Of a DNA stretch of 64,000 nt, positions 1 to 9,866 are shown piece by piece. Each line of letters begins with the position of its first letter. The stretch's first letter is position 1. Position numbers and translations under genes: made by a program. The DNA is taken from contig NZ_SMFV01000005.1 in NCBI RefSeq assembly GCF_004339575.1, forward strand, positions 104,210 through 168,209, read 5' to 3'. This DNA is from Phorcysia thermohydrogeniphila (lineage in GTDB: Bacteria; Aquificota; Aquificia; Desulfurobacteriales; Desulfurobacteriaceae). The notes under the pieces were generated by a model. It did not search any database and was not told the DNA's origin. It worked only from the letters and a program-made list of their open reading frames with translations.

Positions 1-2
1 AG

Positions 3-179
3 GTAGCAACGCTAATTACTTGGTTTATATACGCCGGCATAATACACCTATACCTTTACGGTAGCTGGAGGGGAAAGAGGCTCTGTTATATGTCAATTGC
101 TGGACTTTTGGTGATACTCATGGACTTTGTTGGCGTTAACTTCTTCTTGGCAAAGGACATTCACTCTTTTAAGGGGTAG
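3..179 (+). CDS. CcsA/HemX-like cytochrome c assembly protein, C-terminal end (partial)
   Basis: The window opens inside an open frame that ends in TAG two bases before hemA. The 58 visible residues hold two hydrophobic segments with an intervening WRGKR turn, and the ending GVNFFLAKDIHSF matches the usual C-terminus of the CcsA/CcmC/HemX family (Gly-Val-Asn then a His-Ser pair). Members handle haem for c-type cytochrome maturation, or regulate HemA in the inner membrane. Placement directly before hemA is the classic hemX-hemA order. Only the tail is seen, so CcsA and HemX cannot be told apart. Confidence 0.6.
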   Translation, partial: VATLITWFIYAGIIHLYLYGSWRGKRLCYMSIAGLLVILMDFVGVNFFLAKDIHSFKG

Positions 180-181
180 AG

Positions 182-1456
182 ATGGGAGAGTTAAAGCTGT
201 GCTGTCTGGGGGTGAACCACAAAACTGCTCCCGTTGAGGTGAGGGAAAAGTTTGCATTCAAGGGAGAGGCTGTAGAGAGCGCGCTTTTAAAGCTCAACTC
301 CTTTGCAGGTGTTGATGAGTGCATGATACTTTCAACGTGTAACAGGGTGGAAATTTACTTCACCACGAGGGTTTCTGCTCCTTTTAAGGATGTTTATGAG
401 TTCCTCATTGAGGAGAAGGGGGCGAGTATAGAGGAGATAAACCGCTTCTTCTACAGGAAAGAGGGGAAGGATGCGGTTAGGCACGGTTTCTATGTTGCCT
501 CAAGCCTTGACTCAATGATAGTTGGAGAGCCTCAGATTGTAGGCCAGTTTAAGGACGCTTTCCAGACGGCAAGGGAACTTGGCACTGTTGGAACGGTTCT
601 TAACCGTTTCTGTGAGACTGCTCTGAAGGTGTCAAAGCGGGTGAGGACCGAAACCGGAATTTCAAGGAATGCGGTTTCTGTAAGCTTTGCGGCGGTGGAG
701 CTTGCAAGGAAGATATTTGGAACTCTTTCAGGTAAAAGAGTTGCCATAATAGGCGCTGGCGAGATGGCAGAGCTTGCCGTTAAGCACCTTGTTTCAAACG
801 GTGCTTCGGAGGTTTTTGTTGTCAACAGAACCCTTGAGAGAGCTGAGAAGTTAGCGAAGGAGTTTGGCGGGAAGGCTTTTCCACTCACGGAACTTCCTAC
901 TGTTCTTGAGCTCTCTGACATTATCATTAGCTCCACTGGAGCTCCCGGCTACATCCTAAAGCCTGAAAATGTTATCCCTGCCCTTGAAAAGAGAAAGCAA
1001 CGTCCGATGTTCCTGATAGACATAGCAGTTCCAAGGGACATAGACCCAGCCCTTAACGAGGTTGATGGGCTTTACGTTTACGATATTGACGATTTACAGC
1101 AGGTTGTTGAGGCTAACATAAGAGAAAGGCTTAGGGAAGCAGAGGTAGCAAAAGAAATTATTGAAGGTTACGTTGAAAGGTTTATCCGTTGGCTGAGGGA
1201 ACTTGAGGTTGCTCCACTCATTGCGGAGCTAAAGGAAAAGGCTGAGACAATAAGGAAGGCAGAGCTTGAAAAGAGACTGCCGGCTTTAGGTCTTACGCCT
1301 GAGCAGGCTAAAGAGGTGGACAACATAACAAGAATCATCATAAATAAACTTCTCCATCAACCTATAACGAGCGTCAAAAGAAAAGCAACGGAAGAGGAAA
1401 CCCGTTACCACGTTGTTCAGATATTCAAGGAGATTTTTGGTTTAGGGAAAGAATAA
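182..1456 (+). CDS. hemA: glutamyl-tRNA reductase
   Basis: Makes glutamate-1-semialdehyde from Glu-tRNA(Glu) with NADPH, the first step of C5 tetrapyrrole synthesis. The 424 residues show the family N-terminus GVNHKTAPVEVREK, the catalytic Cys53 in STCNRVEIY, and a Rossmann motif IIGAGEMAE near residue 190. A helical dimerisation domain closes the protein, whose length is normal. AAGGGG precedes the ATG, and the gene begins two bases after the upstream stop, so the two are probably co-transcribed. It meets acs convergently across a compact hairpin. Confidence 0.97.
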   Translation: MGELKLCCLGVNHKTAPVEVREKFAFKGEAVESALLKLNSFAGVDECMILSTCNRVEIYFTTRVSAPFKDVYEFLIEEKGASIEEINRFFYRKEGKDAVRHGFYVASSLDSMIVGEPQIVGQFKDAFQTARELGTVGTVLNRFCETALKVSKRVRTETGISRNAVSVSFAAVELARKIFGTLSGKRVAIIGAGEMAELAVKHLVSNGASEVFVVNRTLERAEKLAKEFGGKAFPLTELPTVLELSDIIISSTGAPGYILKPENVIPALEKRKQRPMFLIDIAVPRDIDPALNEVDGLYVYDIDDLQQVVEANIRERLREAEVAKEIIEGYVERFIRWLRELEVAPLIAELKEKAETIRKAELEKRLPALGLTPEQAKEVDNITRIIINKLLHQPITSVKRKATEEETRYHVVQIFKEIFGLGKE

Positions 1457-1477
1457 GGGCGGGTAGCCCCCGCCCTT
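1455..1477. terminator. hairpin between convergent hemA and acs
   Basis: GGGCGGG (1457-1463) pairs with CCCGCCC (1469-1475), extended by AA/TT to nine pairs with a five-base loop. It starts at the last base pairs of the hemA stop codon and ends four bases before the acs stop. U-tracts on both sides are short, so it is probably a shared, bidirectional terminator of moderate strength. Confidence 0.7.
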
Positions 1478-1481
1478 TGAA

Positions 1482-3377
1482 TTAGTCCTCTAAGGTTGAG
1501 AGGTCTCCGGGATCCATTCCAAGCTCTTTGGCTTTGAGAACCCGCCTCATAATCTTTCCGCTTCTTGTCTTAGGCAGTTTGTCAACAAATTCAATCTCAG
1601 AAGGAACAGCTAAAGCTCCAAGCTCCATCCTCACGTGTCTTTTCAGTTCTTCAACGAGTTCGTCAGAACCGGTGTAGCCTTCTTTGAGTATAACGAAGGC
1701 CTTTATGGCCTCTCCTTTTACTGGGTCGGGCTTACCGATTACGGCTGCCTCTGCAACTGCCGGGTGGGAAACTAAAGCCGATTCAACTTCCATCGTTCCT
1801 ATTCTGTGACCAGATACGTTAATAACGTCGTCAGCTCTACCGAGTATCATGATGTAGCCGTCCTTATCCCTCACGGCAACGTCGCCAGCCATGTAGCAGT
1901 TAGGAATTGTGTTCCAGTACTGCTCGTAGCGCTCAGGGTTCCTCCATATTGTCCTCATCATTGACGGCCATGGGAACTTGACAACGAGGAATCCACCCTT
2001 TTCGTCCTCAACGGGGTTACCCTCTTTATCAACAACTTCGGCTATTACGCCGGGAACAGGTTTTCCTGCTTTACCGGGCTTCATCGGGAGGCCGTCTATC
2101 GTTGTAATCATTACTGCGCCGGTTTCGGTCTGCCACCATGTATCAACGATTGGGCATCTCTCCTTTCCAATGACCTTGTAGTACCAGAGCCATGCTTCAG
2201 GGTTGATTGGTTCACCAACAGAGCCAAGGAGCCTTAAGGATGAAAGGTCGTACTTGTTTGGCCACTCTTCACCTGCCCTCATGAACATCCTTATTGCTGT
2301 TGGAGCTGTGTAGAAGATGTTGACGCCGTATTTTTCAATAATTCTCCACCATCTGCCGAAATCTGGGTAGTTGGGAGCTCCTTCAACTATTACCTGCGTT
2401 GCACCGGCAACGAGCGGTCCGTAGACGATGTAGCTGTGTCCCGTAATCCATCCCGGGTCTGCCGTACACCAGTAGATGTCGTCTTCTTTCAAGTCAAAGA
2501 CAGTTTTTACGGAGTAGTAGGTTCCCACCATGTAACCGCCGGTTGTGTGGAGGACGCCCTTGGGCTTACCGGTTGAACCGGAAGTGTAGAGGATGAAGAG
2601 GGGGTCTTCTGCGTCCATGACTTCGGGCTCACAGTAGTCGGGCTGTCCCTTCATGAACTCGTAGAAGTCAACCTCTTTTTCGCCTATAAGGTCAACCTTT
2701 GGCTCAAGGCGTCTTAAGACTATGACCTGTTCAACGAAGGACAGGTCAACGATTGCCTCGTCAACGATTCTCTTTAGTGGGATAGCTCTTCCTCTTCTTA
2801 TCGTTACGTCTGCAGTGATTACTATTTTTGCCTCTGCGTCCTCTATTCTGTGGCGGAGTGCTGGAACGCTGAATCCTGCGTAAACTACGGAGTGAATTGC
2901 GCCAATTCTTGCACAGGCGAGCATTGCGACAATCTGTTCAACAACCAAAGGCATGTAGATGATTACCCTGTCTCCCTTCTTAACACCTGCGGCTCTTAGG
3001 GCGTTTGCGAATTTATTTACGAGCTTGTAGAGCTCTCCGAAGGTTACAACTCTTTCGTTTCCGAGCTCATCCTCCCAGAAAAAGGCCACCTTATTGCGCT
3101 TTCCTCCTTTCACGTGCCTGTCAAGGGCGTTTACCGTAATGTTGGTCTTACCGCCTACGAACCACTTGGCGTAGGGGTAGTTCCACTCAAGAACCTTCTC
3201 CCACTTTTCGTACCAGAAAAGCTCCTCTGCCACGCTTGCCCAGAAAGCTTCTGGGTCCTCTTTGAACCTCCTGTACTCCGCCTCGTAGTCCTTCACGTTT
3301 GCCCGCTTTACGAACTCCTCCGGTGGGTTGATGATTACGCCTTCCTTTAGCAGGTGGTCAAGTCTCTCTTCTGCCAT
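1482..3377 (-). CDS. acs: acetyl-CoA synthetase (AMP-forming)
   Basis: Activates acetate to acetyl-CoA through acetyl-AMP. The protein has 631 residues, the usual Acs length. It carries the P-loop [11 protein letters not shown] at 264-274, the hinge region [16 protein letters not shown], and the C-terminal [11 protein letters not shown] whose Lys608 is the residue normally acetylated to switch Acs off. AAGGAGG precedes the ATG. It is the last gene of a leftward six-gene run (porin, yjcH-like, actP, DUF294 regulator, exonuclease, acs), so uptake and activation of acetate are genetically joined. Confidence 0.96.
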   Translation of the reverse strand: MAEERLDHLLKEGVIINPPEEFVKRANVKDYEAEYRRFKEDPEAFWASVAEELFWYEKWEKVLEWNYPYAKWFVGGKTNITVNALDRHVKGGKRNKVAFFWEDELGNERVVTFGELYKLVNKFANALRAAGVKKGDRVIIYMPLVVEQIVAMLACARIGAIHSVVYAGFSVPALRHRIEDAEAKIVITADVTIRRGRAIPLKRIVDEAIVDLSFVEQVIVLRRLEPKVDLIGEKEVDFYEFMKGQPDYCEPEVMDAEDPLFILYTSGSTGKPKGVLHTTGGYMVGTYYSVKTVFDLKEDDIYWCTADPGWITGHSYIVYGPLVAGATQVIVEGAPNYPDFGRWWRIIEKYGVNIFYTAPTAIRMFMRAGEEWPNKYDLSSLRLLGSVGEPINPEAWLWYYKVIGKERCPIVDTWWQTETGAVMITTIDGLPMKPGKAGKPVPGVIAEVVDKEGNPVEDEKGGFLVVKFPWPSMMRTIWRNPERYEQYWNTIPNCYMAGDVAVRDKDGYIMILGRADDVINVSGHRIGTMEVESALVSHPAVAEAAVIGKPDPVKGEAIKAFVILKEGYTGSDELVEELKRHVRMELGALAVPSEIEFVDKLPKTRSGKIMRRVLKAKELGMDPGDLSTLED

Positions 3378-3400
3378 GTTTGCCCTCCTTTTATTTGGTT

Positions 3401-4042
3401 TTAAAAGTTGATTGCTCTCTTCCAGTTAATGTCCGACTTCAAAAAGTAGAGAAATACAAAAGCAGAAAGGAGGCAGTCGCACAGGGCGTTGTGCCTCTTC
3501 TCCACTTCAATTCCAAGTTCCTGTGCTATCTCATCAAGGCTTTTCTCTTCCTGAACCTGATTTAGCAAGTACCTTCTTTTGAGGTCCAGCTTGTAGAGGT
3601 GTCTTATGTCTATAAAGGGGTTGAGTACCTCAAATCCAAAGAGCCTTTTTGTGTACTTTGAGAGCATAGCTATGTCAAAGGCCACGAAGTACCCGATAAG
3701 CACCGTTCCCTTGATGTACTCAAGGAATTGCGGTAATACTTCCTCTGCTTTTGGAGCTCCTGAAAGTTCCTCTTCCCTGATTCCGTGGATAAGGACGCTT
3801 TCCCTTGCCGGCTCTTTTTGCGGTCTGAGAAGGGTGTAAAAGGTAGTAGAGAAATCTACTTTGAAGTTAACAACTTTCACGGCGCCAATGGAAATGATTT
3901 CGTCCTTCTTAACGTCAAGTCCCGTTGTTTCTAAATCAAAGGAGCAGAAGACAGCTTTCTCTAAGTCAACCTCTCTGAAAAACCTCCTAAAGTACGGGTT
4001 GTTTCTGTACATGAGTTTCTTTACCCTTCTCAGAATACCCAT
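3401..4042 (-). CDS. DEDDh 3'-5' exonuclease, DNA polymerase III epsilon-like
   Basis: The fold is recognised by D36 and E38 in FDLETTGL (Exo I) and by H184 and D189 in RHNALCDC (Exo III); at 213 residues it is a stand-alone exonuclease. Its start overlaps the stop of the DUF294 regulator (TAATG), so translation is coupled. The same DUF294-exonuclease pair is found beside acetate symporter genes in many proteobacteria, where it has been linked with acetate or solute signalling; its substrate is not established. It is not the replicative proofreading subunit by context. Confidence 0.85.
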   Translation of the reverse strand: MGILRRVKKLMYRNNPYFRRFFREVDLEKAVFCSFDLETTGLDVKKDEIISIGAVKVVNFKVDFSTTFYTLLRPQKEPARESVLIHGIREEELSGAPKAEEVLPQFLEYIKGTVLIGYFVAFDIAMLSKYTKRLFGFEVLNPFIDIRHLYKLDLKRRYLLNQVQEEKSLDEIAQELGIEVEKRHNALCDCLLSAFVFLYFLKSDINWKRAINF

Positions 4043-5862
4043 TACACCCTCAGCCTGAAGTGGACTCCCAACATTTCTTGAAACTTTGAAATGACCTTGA
4101 AAGCGTCCTTGAGCAGGTCCCTTTCAAACTTTGTTAGCTTTTGGGGATTTACGTAATTATCAGGAGTTCTTCCTCTTTTGATTTTATCCAGTTGGCTTTT
4201 AAGCCTTAGTGTTTGAAGGAACTTGAAAGCTTCAATAAGTTCGCTGCAGAAATCTTTGCCTATGCTATCCTTTAGAAGTTCTATCCTCCTTACTGTGTTG
4301 GTTTCCTTTAATCCCTTTTCAAGGCTTAGGATTCTTGCGCCCTGTGTAATTGGGAAAATACCGCCTCTTTTAAGGTCAAGTTCTCCTTTGTGTTCTCCAC
4401 TTTTTTCAAGAACAAACCTATGAAATATATTTATTGGAGGTTCAGTTTCAAGGACTTTCTGAGCCATTGCGACAAGGAAGTTCCTGTAGTTCTTAGCTAA
4501 CCTGTTTAAAAAGTCCCTCAGCTCTTCGGAGAGTTTCCCGTTTCCGTAAACTGCCCTAAAGTCTAAGAAGATACTTGCTTTCAGGATATTTCCAGCATTT
4601 GGCCTTGAGAACCACTCCTCAAGCGTATACTTCCACTCATCAAGGGACTTTACCCACTCAGGGTTTGAGACCATGACCTTTCCGGGGCATTCCGGGAAAC
4701 CTATCTCTAACAGGATTTCGGTTATTGCTTCCCCAAGCTTCAGGAAGTATTCCCTTCCTTTCGTTTCCCTGTAAACGATGGCATTGTCAATGTCCGTTTT
4801 TATCGTCTGTTCTCTCCTTCCTTCACTTCCCAGTGCTAAGAAGTCAAACTCCCCTTCAGGTTCTCCTACCTTCTCAATGGCAAGGTCTACTGCTTTCCGG
4901 ATAAACTTATCGTTTATCTCGCTTATGTAGCGCTGGAGGATTACTATGTCCTTTCCGCTTTTAAAGAGCGCCTCTATTGCTTCCTCTACTGAAATGAACA
5001 GCCTCTTGAGGTTCTTTACATCCCTTTCGGCTTCAATTTCCCTTGCTAAGAAGACAAAGTTTTTGGTCTGCTGGATGAAAATGGTTCTATCTTCTAAGAT
5101 GCCAATTATCTTTCCGTTTTCAACGACCGGAAGTCGCTTTACTCCGCTGTTTACCATTTTTACTATAGCTTCAAAGACGAAGTCGTTGCTTTCTACCGTC
5201 ATAACTGGGTATGTTGCTATCTCTTCTGCCTTCACGCTTAAAGGACTAAGTCCTTTTGCAACTACTTTAGTCTTAAGGTCCATGTCGGTGATAATTCCCG
5301 TTTCTTTTCCTTTGACTAAGCAGCAGGACGTCCCAGCTTCAACCATCTTTTCTGCTACGCTTTTTACGTTTTCTTCCCTTTCGCAGAAAATAGCTGGACT
5401 TAACTTCATTTCTTTTACCGGCAGGAGGGAAACGGTATCTTCCGCACCGGGTAGTATTTTCCTGTAGCCCTCACTGAGCCTTTCAATAGTAGTTTTCGTA
5501 AAGAACTCCCTGAATTCTGGGTAACTTTTCAGCACTTCTTTAAAGGCTTTTCTGGAAATCATGTAAAGTATGGAGTTTTCAGCAGCTTTTACGGTGAACC
5601 GGGACGGTTCTTCAAATATGATTTCTGTATCTCCAAAGAAGTCTCCTTTTTCAAGGACGTCAACGACCTTGTCACCCTTTTTCACGGTACAGCTTCCCTT
5701 CACTATGATGTACAGGTAGTCAACCTGTTCACCTTCTTTGAGTATCTCCGTGTCCCTCTTTACGTAGTCTGCAAGAGTGTTCTTTGCTAAGAAGTTAATT
5801 TCCTTTTCCGGCAGTTCCTTGAAGGGTTCTATTGTTTTCAGCAGTTTTACCGGTTCAAGCAT
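4042..5862 (-). CDS. cNMP-binding / CBS / DUF294 nucleotidyltransferase-like regulator
   Basis: A 606-residue cytoplasmic signalling protein. Domains in order are a cyclic-nucleotide-binding fold (about 10-125), two CBS motifs (about 150-275), a nucleotidyltransferase-like DUF294 domain with GSEGRREQ at 345-352 and D357/D359, and a helical DUF294 C-terminal domain. It has the same build as the GlnD-like regulators paired with ActP. The transferase motif looks intact, so activity is possible, but the target is unknown. It lies between actP and acs and is coupled to the exonuclease, suggesting control of acetate use by nucleotide state. Confidence 0.85.
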   Translation of the reverse strand: MLEPVKLLKTIEPFKELPEKEINFLAKNTLADYVKRDTEILKEGEQVDYLYIIVKGSCTVKKGDKVVDVLEKGDFFGDTEIIFEEPSRFTVKAAENSILYMISRKAFKEVLKSYPEFREFFTKTTIERLSEGYRKILPGAEDTVSLLPVKEMKLSPAIFCEREENVKSVAEKMVEAGTSCCLVKGKETGIITDMDLKTKVVAKGLSPLSVKAEEIATYPVMTVESNDFVFEAIVKMVNSGVKRLPVVENGKIIGILEDRTIFIQQTKNFVFLAREIEAERDVKNLKRLFISVEEAIEALFKSGKDIVILQRYISEINDKFIRKAVDLAIEKVGEPEGEFDFLALGSEGRREQTIKTDIDNAIVYRETKGREYFLKLGEAITEILLEIGFPECPGKVMVSNPEWVKSLDEWKYTLEEWFSRPNAGNILKASIFLDFRAVYGNGKLSEELRDFLNRLAKNYRNFLVAMAQKVLETEPPINIFHRFVLEKSGEHKGELDLKRGGIFPITQGARILSLEKGLKETNTVRRIELLKDSIGKDFCSELIEAFKFLQTLRLKSQLDKIKRGRTPDNYVNPQKLTKFERDLLKDAFKVISKFQEMLGVHFRLRV

Positions 5863-5885
5863 TCCGCTTCTCCGTTAAAGAGGAG

Positions 5886-5904
5886 GGGGAGGACGGGCCT
5901 CCCC
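5886..5904 (-). terminator. hairpin after actP inside the acetate operon
   Basis: A seven-pair stem, GGGGAGG with CCTCCCC around a five-base loop, lies seven bases beyond the actP stop. On the transcribed minus strand only a pyrimidine-rich CTCCTCTTT follows. It is more likely an attenuating or mRNA-stabilising hairpin that steps down the three downstream genes than a full terminator. Confidence 0.45.
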
Positions 5905-5910
5905 TGAGAA

Positions 5911-7512
5911 TTATTCTGCACCGATACCCAAGTACTTTCTCACCTTCATTTCTTCAAACTTCTCTTCAGCTTCTGGCTCCTGTGTAAGGAGTGAGACGAT
6001 GATTCCAACAATAAAGGCCGCTGTCATTGAGATAATTGCAGGGTTCTTGTAGGGGAAGATGGGGGCGGGGTTCCCGAGGATGTCTACCCATACCGTTTTG
6101 CTCAGGATGATGAGGATGACGGAGAGGACAAGTCCTGTAATCATGCTTGCAACAGCTCCAGCTGTTGTAAACCTCTTCCAAGAAATGGACATGATGAGCG
6201 CTGGGAAGTTCGTGCTTGCGGCTATAGCAAACGCCAGTCCAACAACGAAGGCGATGTTTTGGTCCTTAAACGCAATTCCTAAGATGATGGCGATGATTCC
6301 TAAAAGCAGGACAGCAACTCTCGTAATCTTTATTTCCTGCTCTTCAGAGGACTCTCCTTTTCTTATGGCGCCAACGTAAAGGTCGTGGGACAGGGCACTT
6401 GCTCCGGCAAGCGTTAGGCCTGCAACAACTGCCAAGATTGTTGCAAAAGCAACAGCAGCAATGAATCCAAGGAATGCGTCTCCTCCGAGAGCTTTAGCAA
6501 GGAGTGGCGCAGCCATATTTCCGCCTTTACCGATGGAAACTATCTTGTCAAGACCAACGAGGACAACAGCTCCAAAACCTATAACGAAGGTCAGAATGTA
6601 GAAGTACCCGATGAATCCGGTAGCGAAGAAGACAGACTTTCTGGCTTCTTTTGCATCTGGAACGGTGTAGAACCTCATCAGTATGTGTGGAAGTCCCGCA
6701 GTTCCAAACATGAGGGCAAGACCGAGGGAAATAGCGTCAATTGGGTTGCTTACGAGTCCTCCCGGCTGGAGCCACTTCTGACCGGCTGTCTCTTTTACAG
6801 CTTTAAACAGGGCTTCGGGGCTAAAGCCAAAGAGGGAGAGGGTCCAGATGGTCATTATCGTTGCTCCGGAAAGGAGAAGGACAGCTTTAATTATCTGTAC
6901 CCAAGTTGTGGCAAGCATTCCACCGAAGAGGACGTAGATAATCATTAGCGTTCCAATAATGATGACGGCAACATCGTAGGGTATTCCGAATACGAGCTGT
7001 ACCAGCTTTCCAGAACCTACCATCTGGGCAATCAGGTATAGGATAACGACAGCAATTGAGCCGAGAGCTGCAAGTATCTTTATTGGCCTGAGTTTTAGCC
7101 TGTAAGCAACGACGTCTGCAAAGGTGTACTTACCGAGGTTCCTTAGGGGTTCGGCCAGCAGGAACATGATTATTGGCCAGCCGACCAAGAAACCGATTGA
7201 GTAAATAAGACCGTCGTAACCTTTAGTTGCGACCATACCGGCAATTCCCAAGAAGGAAGCTGCACTCATGTAGTCACCGGCAATGGCAAGTCCGTTCTGA
7301 AAACCGGATATGCTCCTACCTGCAGCGTAGAACTCAGTTGCTGTCTTTGATTTCCTTGCAGCCCAGTAGGTAATTCCCAGAGTTATGGCTATAAACAGGA
7401 GGAAGAACCCTATTGCCACTGGGTGCATTCCAACGATGGCTTCTCCTGCAAAGGCGGGAGTGGAAAGCCCTACCAGTCCAGTTGCTATTAGCAGTTCCCT
7501 GAGGATTCCCAT
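5911..7512 (-). CDS. actP: cation/acetate symporter
   Basis: Sodium:solute symporter family (SSS) protein of 533 residues in the inner membrane, with about 13-14 hydrophobic segments. Family hallmarks include the [20 protein letters not shown] segment after the first transmembrane helix and an N-terminal signal-like stretch ending TPAFAG, both as in ActP. I chose the ATG at 7512 because AGGAGGT sits just upstream and it directly follows the stop of the small subunit; an in-frame extension of 21 residues would overlap that gene. Pairing with a YjcH-like subunit and acs argues for acetate over other solutes. Confidence 0.93.
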   Translation of the reverse strand: MGILRELLIATGLVGLSTPAFAGEAIVGMHPVAIGFFLLFIAITLGITYWAARKSKTATEFYAAGRSISGFQNGLAIAGDYMSAASFLGIAGMVATKGYDGLIYSIGFLVGWPIIMFLLAEPLRNLGKYTFADVVAYRLKLRPIKILAALGSIAVVILYLIAQMVGSGKLVQLVFGIPYDVAVIIIGTLMIIYVLFGGMLATTWVQIIKAVLLLSGATIMTIWTLSLFGFSPEALFKAVKETAGQKWLQPGGLVSNPIDAISLGLALMFGTAGLPHILMRFYTVPDAKEARKSVFFATGFIGYFYILTFVIGFGAVVLVGLDKIVSIGKGGNMAAPLLAKALGGDAFLGFIAAVAFATILAVVAGLTLAGASALSHDLYVGAIRKGESSEEQEIKITRVAVLLLGIIAIILGIAFKDQNIAFVVGLAFAIAASTNFPALIMSISWKRFTTAGAVASMITGLVLSVILIILSKTVWVDILGNPAPIFPYKNPAIISMTAAFIVGIIVSLLTQEPEAEEKFEEMKVRKYLGIGAE

Positions 7513-7514
7513 CC

Positions 7515-7826
7515 TTACCTCCTGAATTTCTCTCTGAGTTTTCTGACTGTCGGGTCGTAGTTGCTGTTTGCCCACCAGATGTAGGCACCGGTAAGGAGCC
7601 AGGAGAAGATGATTACGCCGATACCAACGATGATTCCGATTGTTGTTGCACAGCTGCTGCAGATGGGCGTTGAGAGGAAATCTTTCCCGTAGGCGAGCAT
7701 CAGGATGAATGAGTAGTAAACGACGAGCATTATGATTGTGAAAGTCGTAACAACCTTTGTTACGTTCTTGGCAAGTTCCTGAAACTCAGGGTCCCTGAGA
7801 ATACTCAGGAGCTCTTCCTTTCTCAT
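7515..7826 (-). CDS. DUF485 / YjcH-like small membrane subunit of the symporter
   Basis: A 103-residue protein with a cytosolic helix, two transmembrane segments (about 27-47 and 62-86) and a basic tail. [19 protein letters not shown] and [17 protein letters not shown] fit the DUF485 pattern of YjcH, which is encoded next to ActP in many bacteria. The stop is two bases before the actP start. A pair of Cys residues in the periplasmic loop (STPICSSC) is not usual for YjcH. Confidence 0.85.
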   Translation of the reverse strand: MRKEELLSILRDPEFQELAKNVTKVVTTFTIIMLVVYYSFILMLAYGKDFLSTPICSSCATTIGIIVGIGVIIFSWLLTGAYIWWANSNYDPTVRKLREKFRR

Positions 7827-7848
7827 ACTTTCCTCCCTGAACTCTTTA

Positions 7849-9078
7849 TTACCAGAGGTAAATAGCTGAAGCTATGTACCTTTCGCCGTGCTCAACGGTT
7901 CCTTCGTAGAGAGTTTCCTGATGGTCAACTTCAAATCCGAAGGACACGTTTGGAGCAAGCTTGTAGATAACGTTTCCAAAGGCCCTCCAGTTCTTCTTGT
8001 AGTTTCCTGTGGCCTTTGCGTAATCGTCATCTGGGTCGTTCATACCTGTTCCGAGGTTGAAGCTGACTTTCTGGAAAGGTTTAAGTGAGAGCTGAATGAA
8101 GCCACCTTTTGTTTCAACCTCTTCAACGCTTGAACCTTCAAGGTAGTGGGGGTCGGTAAAGACGAGGAAGTCCCTTGATGTGAGCCCTTGGGCATAGTAG
8201 GCTTCACCTTTTACTGCCATTGGGAAGAAGAGGTTAAATGGAATATTCCACTCAAAGGCAACGAGGTAGTCGGTTACGTCATCCTTTACGCCGTCAACTT
8301 CATCACTTCCTTGTCTGTAAGCACCGCCGAGGGCTACGTAGAGAGGTTTGCCTGTTCCAAGGGCGTCTCCTTTATAGAACAGCTTTGCTCCTACCCACGG
8401 CATTCTCATTCCTACGTGGTCTGTTGTAGCAGAGCTCTTCCAGACAGTTCCTACGATTCCAAATCCGCTCTCAAAGCTCTGAGTTACTGTGATTTGAGCT
8501 ACCCTGTCCCAGAGGTTACCGGAAGCTCCCATGCTCAGGAAGTCAAGGGTTGAGGCCATCTGGGAGGCAATTGGGATGTAGTCCTGACCGATTCTTATGT
8601 TTGTTCCATGACCGTTGTTGAGGTTGATGTAGGAAAGTCTAATCCTGAGAGCTCCATTGTCGGAGTTGCCACCGAGGCCGTAAAAGTCTGCTTCAACTCT
8701 ACCTGTAACTTTCCAGCCGTCAGCTTCAGGGCCGTTAATGATGAAGCCAATGCGGGTGTCCTTCATGTTGAAGGTAGAGCGGTCGTCTCTGTCTCTGAGG
8801 GGTAGTTTTGTGATGAAGGCGTCTGTTCCCATGTTGTGGGTGTCGTAGATAGCGTCCAGCTTGATCTTTCCGTAGATTTTGATGGGGCTTTTTACTCCTG
8901 TTACGGCTTTTGCTCCGACTCCCTTCTTGGCTTCAAGCTCTGCCAGCCTTGCCTGTAGTCTTGCCATTTGCTCGTGGAGCTGTCTGATTTGGGCCCTTAG
9001 GCTTTCAACGTCGTCCTGAGCGTAAGAAGGTGTAGCCAGTAGAGAAGCAAGTGCTGTAAGCGTTAGGAGCTTTCTCAT
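7849..9078 (-). CDS. outer-membrane porin, first gene of the acetate operon
   Basis: A 409-residue protein with a signal peptide (MRKLLTLTALASLLATPSYA), a short coiled coil at about 24-47, then alternating aromatic and polar beta strands to the C-terminus, as in the trimeric porins of epsilonproteobacteria and Aquificota. It ends in Tyr-Leu-Trp, an aromatic terminus suited to BAM recognition. The ATG at 9078 is preferred over an in-frame start 13 codons upstream because AAGGAGG lies directly before it. A role in passage of acetate across the outer membrane is inferred from the operon. Confidence 0.85.
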   Translation of the reverse strand: MRKLLTLTALASLLATPSYAQDDVESLRAQIRQLHEQMARLQARLAELEAKKGVGAKAVTGVKSPIKIYGKIKLDAIYDTHNMGTDAFITKLPLRDRDDRSTFNMKDTRIGFIINGPEADGWKVTGRVEADFYGLGGNSDNGALRIRLSYINLNNGHGTNIRIGQDYIPIASQMASTLDFLSMGASGNLWDRVAQITVTQSFESGFGIVGTVWKSSATTDHVGMRMPWVGAKLFYKGDALGTGKPLYVALGGAYRQGSDEVDGVKDDVTDYLVAFEWNIPFNLFFPMAVKGEAYYAQGLTSRDFLVFTDPHYLEGSSVEEVETKGGFIQLSLKPFQKVSFNLGTGMNDPDDDYAKATGNYKKNWRAFGNVIYKLAPNVSFGFEVDHQETLYEGTVEHGERYIASAIYLW

Positions 9079-9156
9079 GGCACCTCCTTTTAACTTGTGT
9101 TGCCATAATTGTAACAAAATTTTAATATTTCCTTATACAAGATAATTAGGAAAAAC

Positions 9157-9195
9157 TGTTAAAACAGTGTAAAAAACTCGTTAAAATGATGTAAA
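9157..9195 (-). promoter_or_regulatory. four TTWACA-type boxes with an 11-bp period (response-regulator operator)
   Basis: Read on the minus strand (towards the porin), the boxes are TTTACA, TTAACG, TTTACA and TTAACA. On the plus strand they start at 9157, 9168, 9179 and 9190, exactly 11 bp apart. This is the geometry of PhoB/PhoP-type OmpR-family regulators, which bind direct repeats once per helical turn. Beyond the last box are -10-like hexamers for the porin operon (TATAAG at 9132-9137, or TAATTAT nearby). The array runs up to the start codon of the adjacent regulator gene, so autoregulation is likely too. Confidence 0.65.
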
Positions 9196-9199
9196 AGAG

Positions 9200-9853
9200 A
9201 TGGTGAAAATACTGTTAATAGAAGACGATAAAAGCCTTGCTGAAGAGATTTACGAGGTTTTCACAGACTACGGCTTTGATGTGGAGTTAGGAACAAGTAG
9301 GGACGATATTTTCCGTCGGAACGGTTACTCTTTTCTAATCTTTGACCTTGCCCTATTAGGTATGAAAGGACTTGAAATCTGTCAGGCCGTAAAGAAGCGG
9401 AGGGATATTCCCATCGTTGTTTTGAGTTCTGTCTGTGATGTTAACGTGAAGGTGAAGTGGTTTGAGATGGGGGCCGATGACTTCTTAGTGAAACCTTTCA
9501 GCACGAGGGAGCTCCTTGCTCGGTGTATCGCCATAATGAGGCGCTATAGAGAAAAGCTCAGGAATGTCCTTGAGTTTGAGGGAATGATTTTGAAGAAAAA
9601 TGAGGGGCGGGTTATTGTTGATGACAAGAGTGTTGACCTAACTAAGATAGAACTTCAGATACTGGAGCTCCTCATGAGGTATCAGGAGGAGGTTCTTCCC
9701 AAGGAGTTTATCTTAGACAGAGTTTGGGGCAGCAGGAAGAACGCAAGAACCTTGGACGTTTACATTCATAGGCTTAGAAAGAAGTTGGGGAAGAAGGGTA
9801 AACACCTTAAGACTTTGATGAACGTAGGGTATATACTGACAAGGAACGTTTAA
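9200..9853 (+). CDS. OmpR/PhoB-family response regulator (orphan)
   Basis: A 217-residue protein with a receiver domain (acidic pair at 8-10, phospho-acceptor D49, conserved Lys in FLVKPF) and a C-terminal winged helix with the DNA-recognition segment RTLDVYIHRLRKKLG. No histidine kinase lies next to it. It is transcribed away from the acetate-operon porin and its start abuts the four-box operator, so it is the obvious candidate regulator of that operon and of itself. The SD is poor (AAAAGAG); a GTG one codon downstream is an alternative start. Confidence 0.9.
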   Translation: MVKILLIEDDKSLAEEIYEVFTDYGFDVELGTSRDDIFRRNGYSFLIFDLALLGMKGLEICQAVKKRRDIPIVVLSSVCDVNVKVKWFEMGADDFLVKPFSTRELLARCIAIMRRYREKLRNVLEFEGMILKKNEGRVIVDDKSVDLTKIELQILELLMRYQEEVLPKEFILDRVWGSRKNARTLDVYIHRLRKKLGKKGKHLKTLMNVGYILTRNV

Positions 9854-9866
9854 TAATTAAATAATG

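Noticed and set aside
580..594. TGGCACTGTTGGAAC as a sigma-54 promoter
   Set aside because: It lacks the TTGC -12 element and lies inside hemA with no gene start downstream.
532..936. A 134-codon open frame opposite hemA
   Set aside because: It lies fully within hemA on the other strand, with low-complexity product and no SD.
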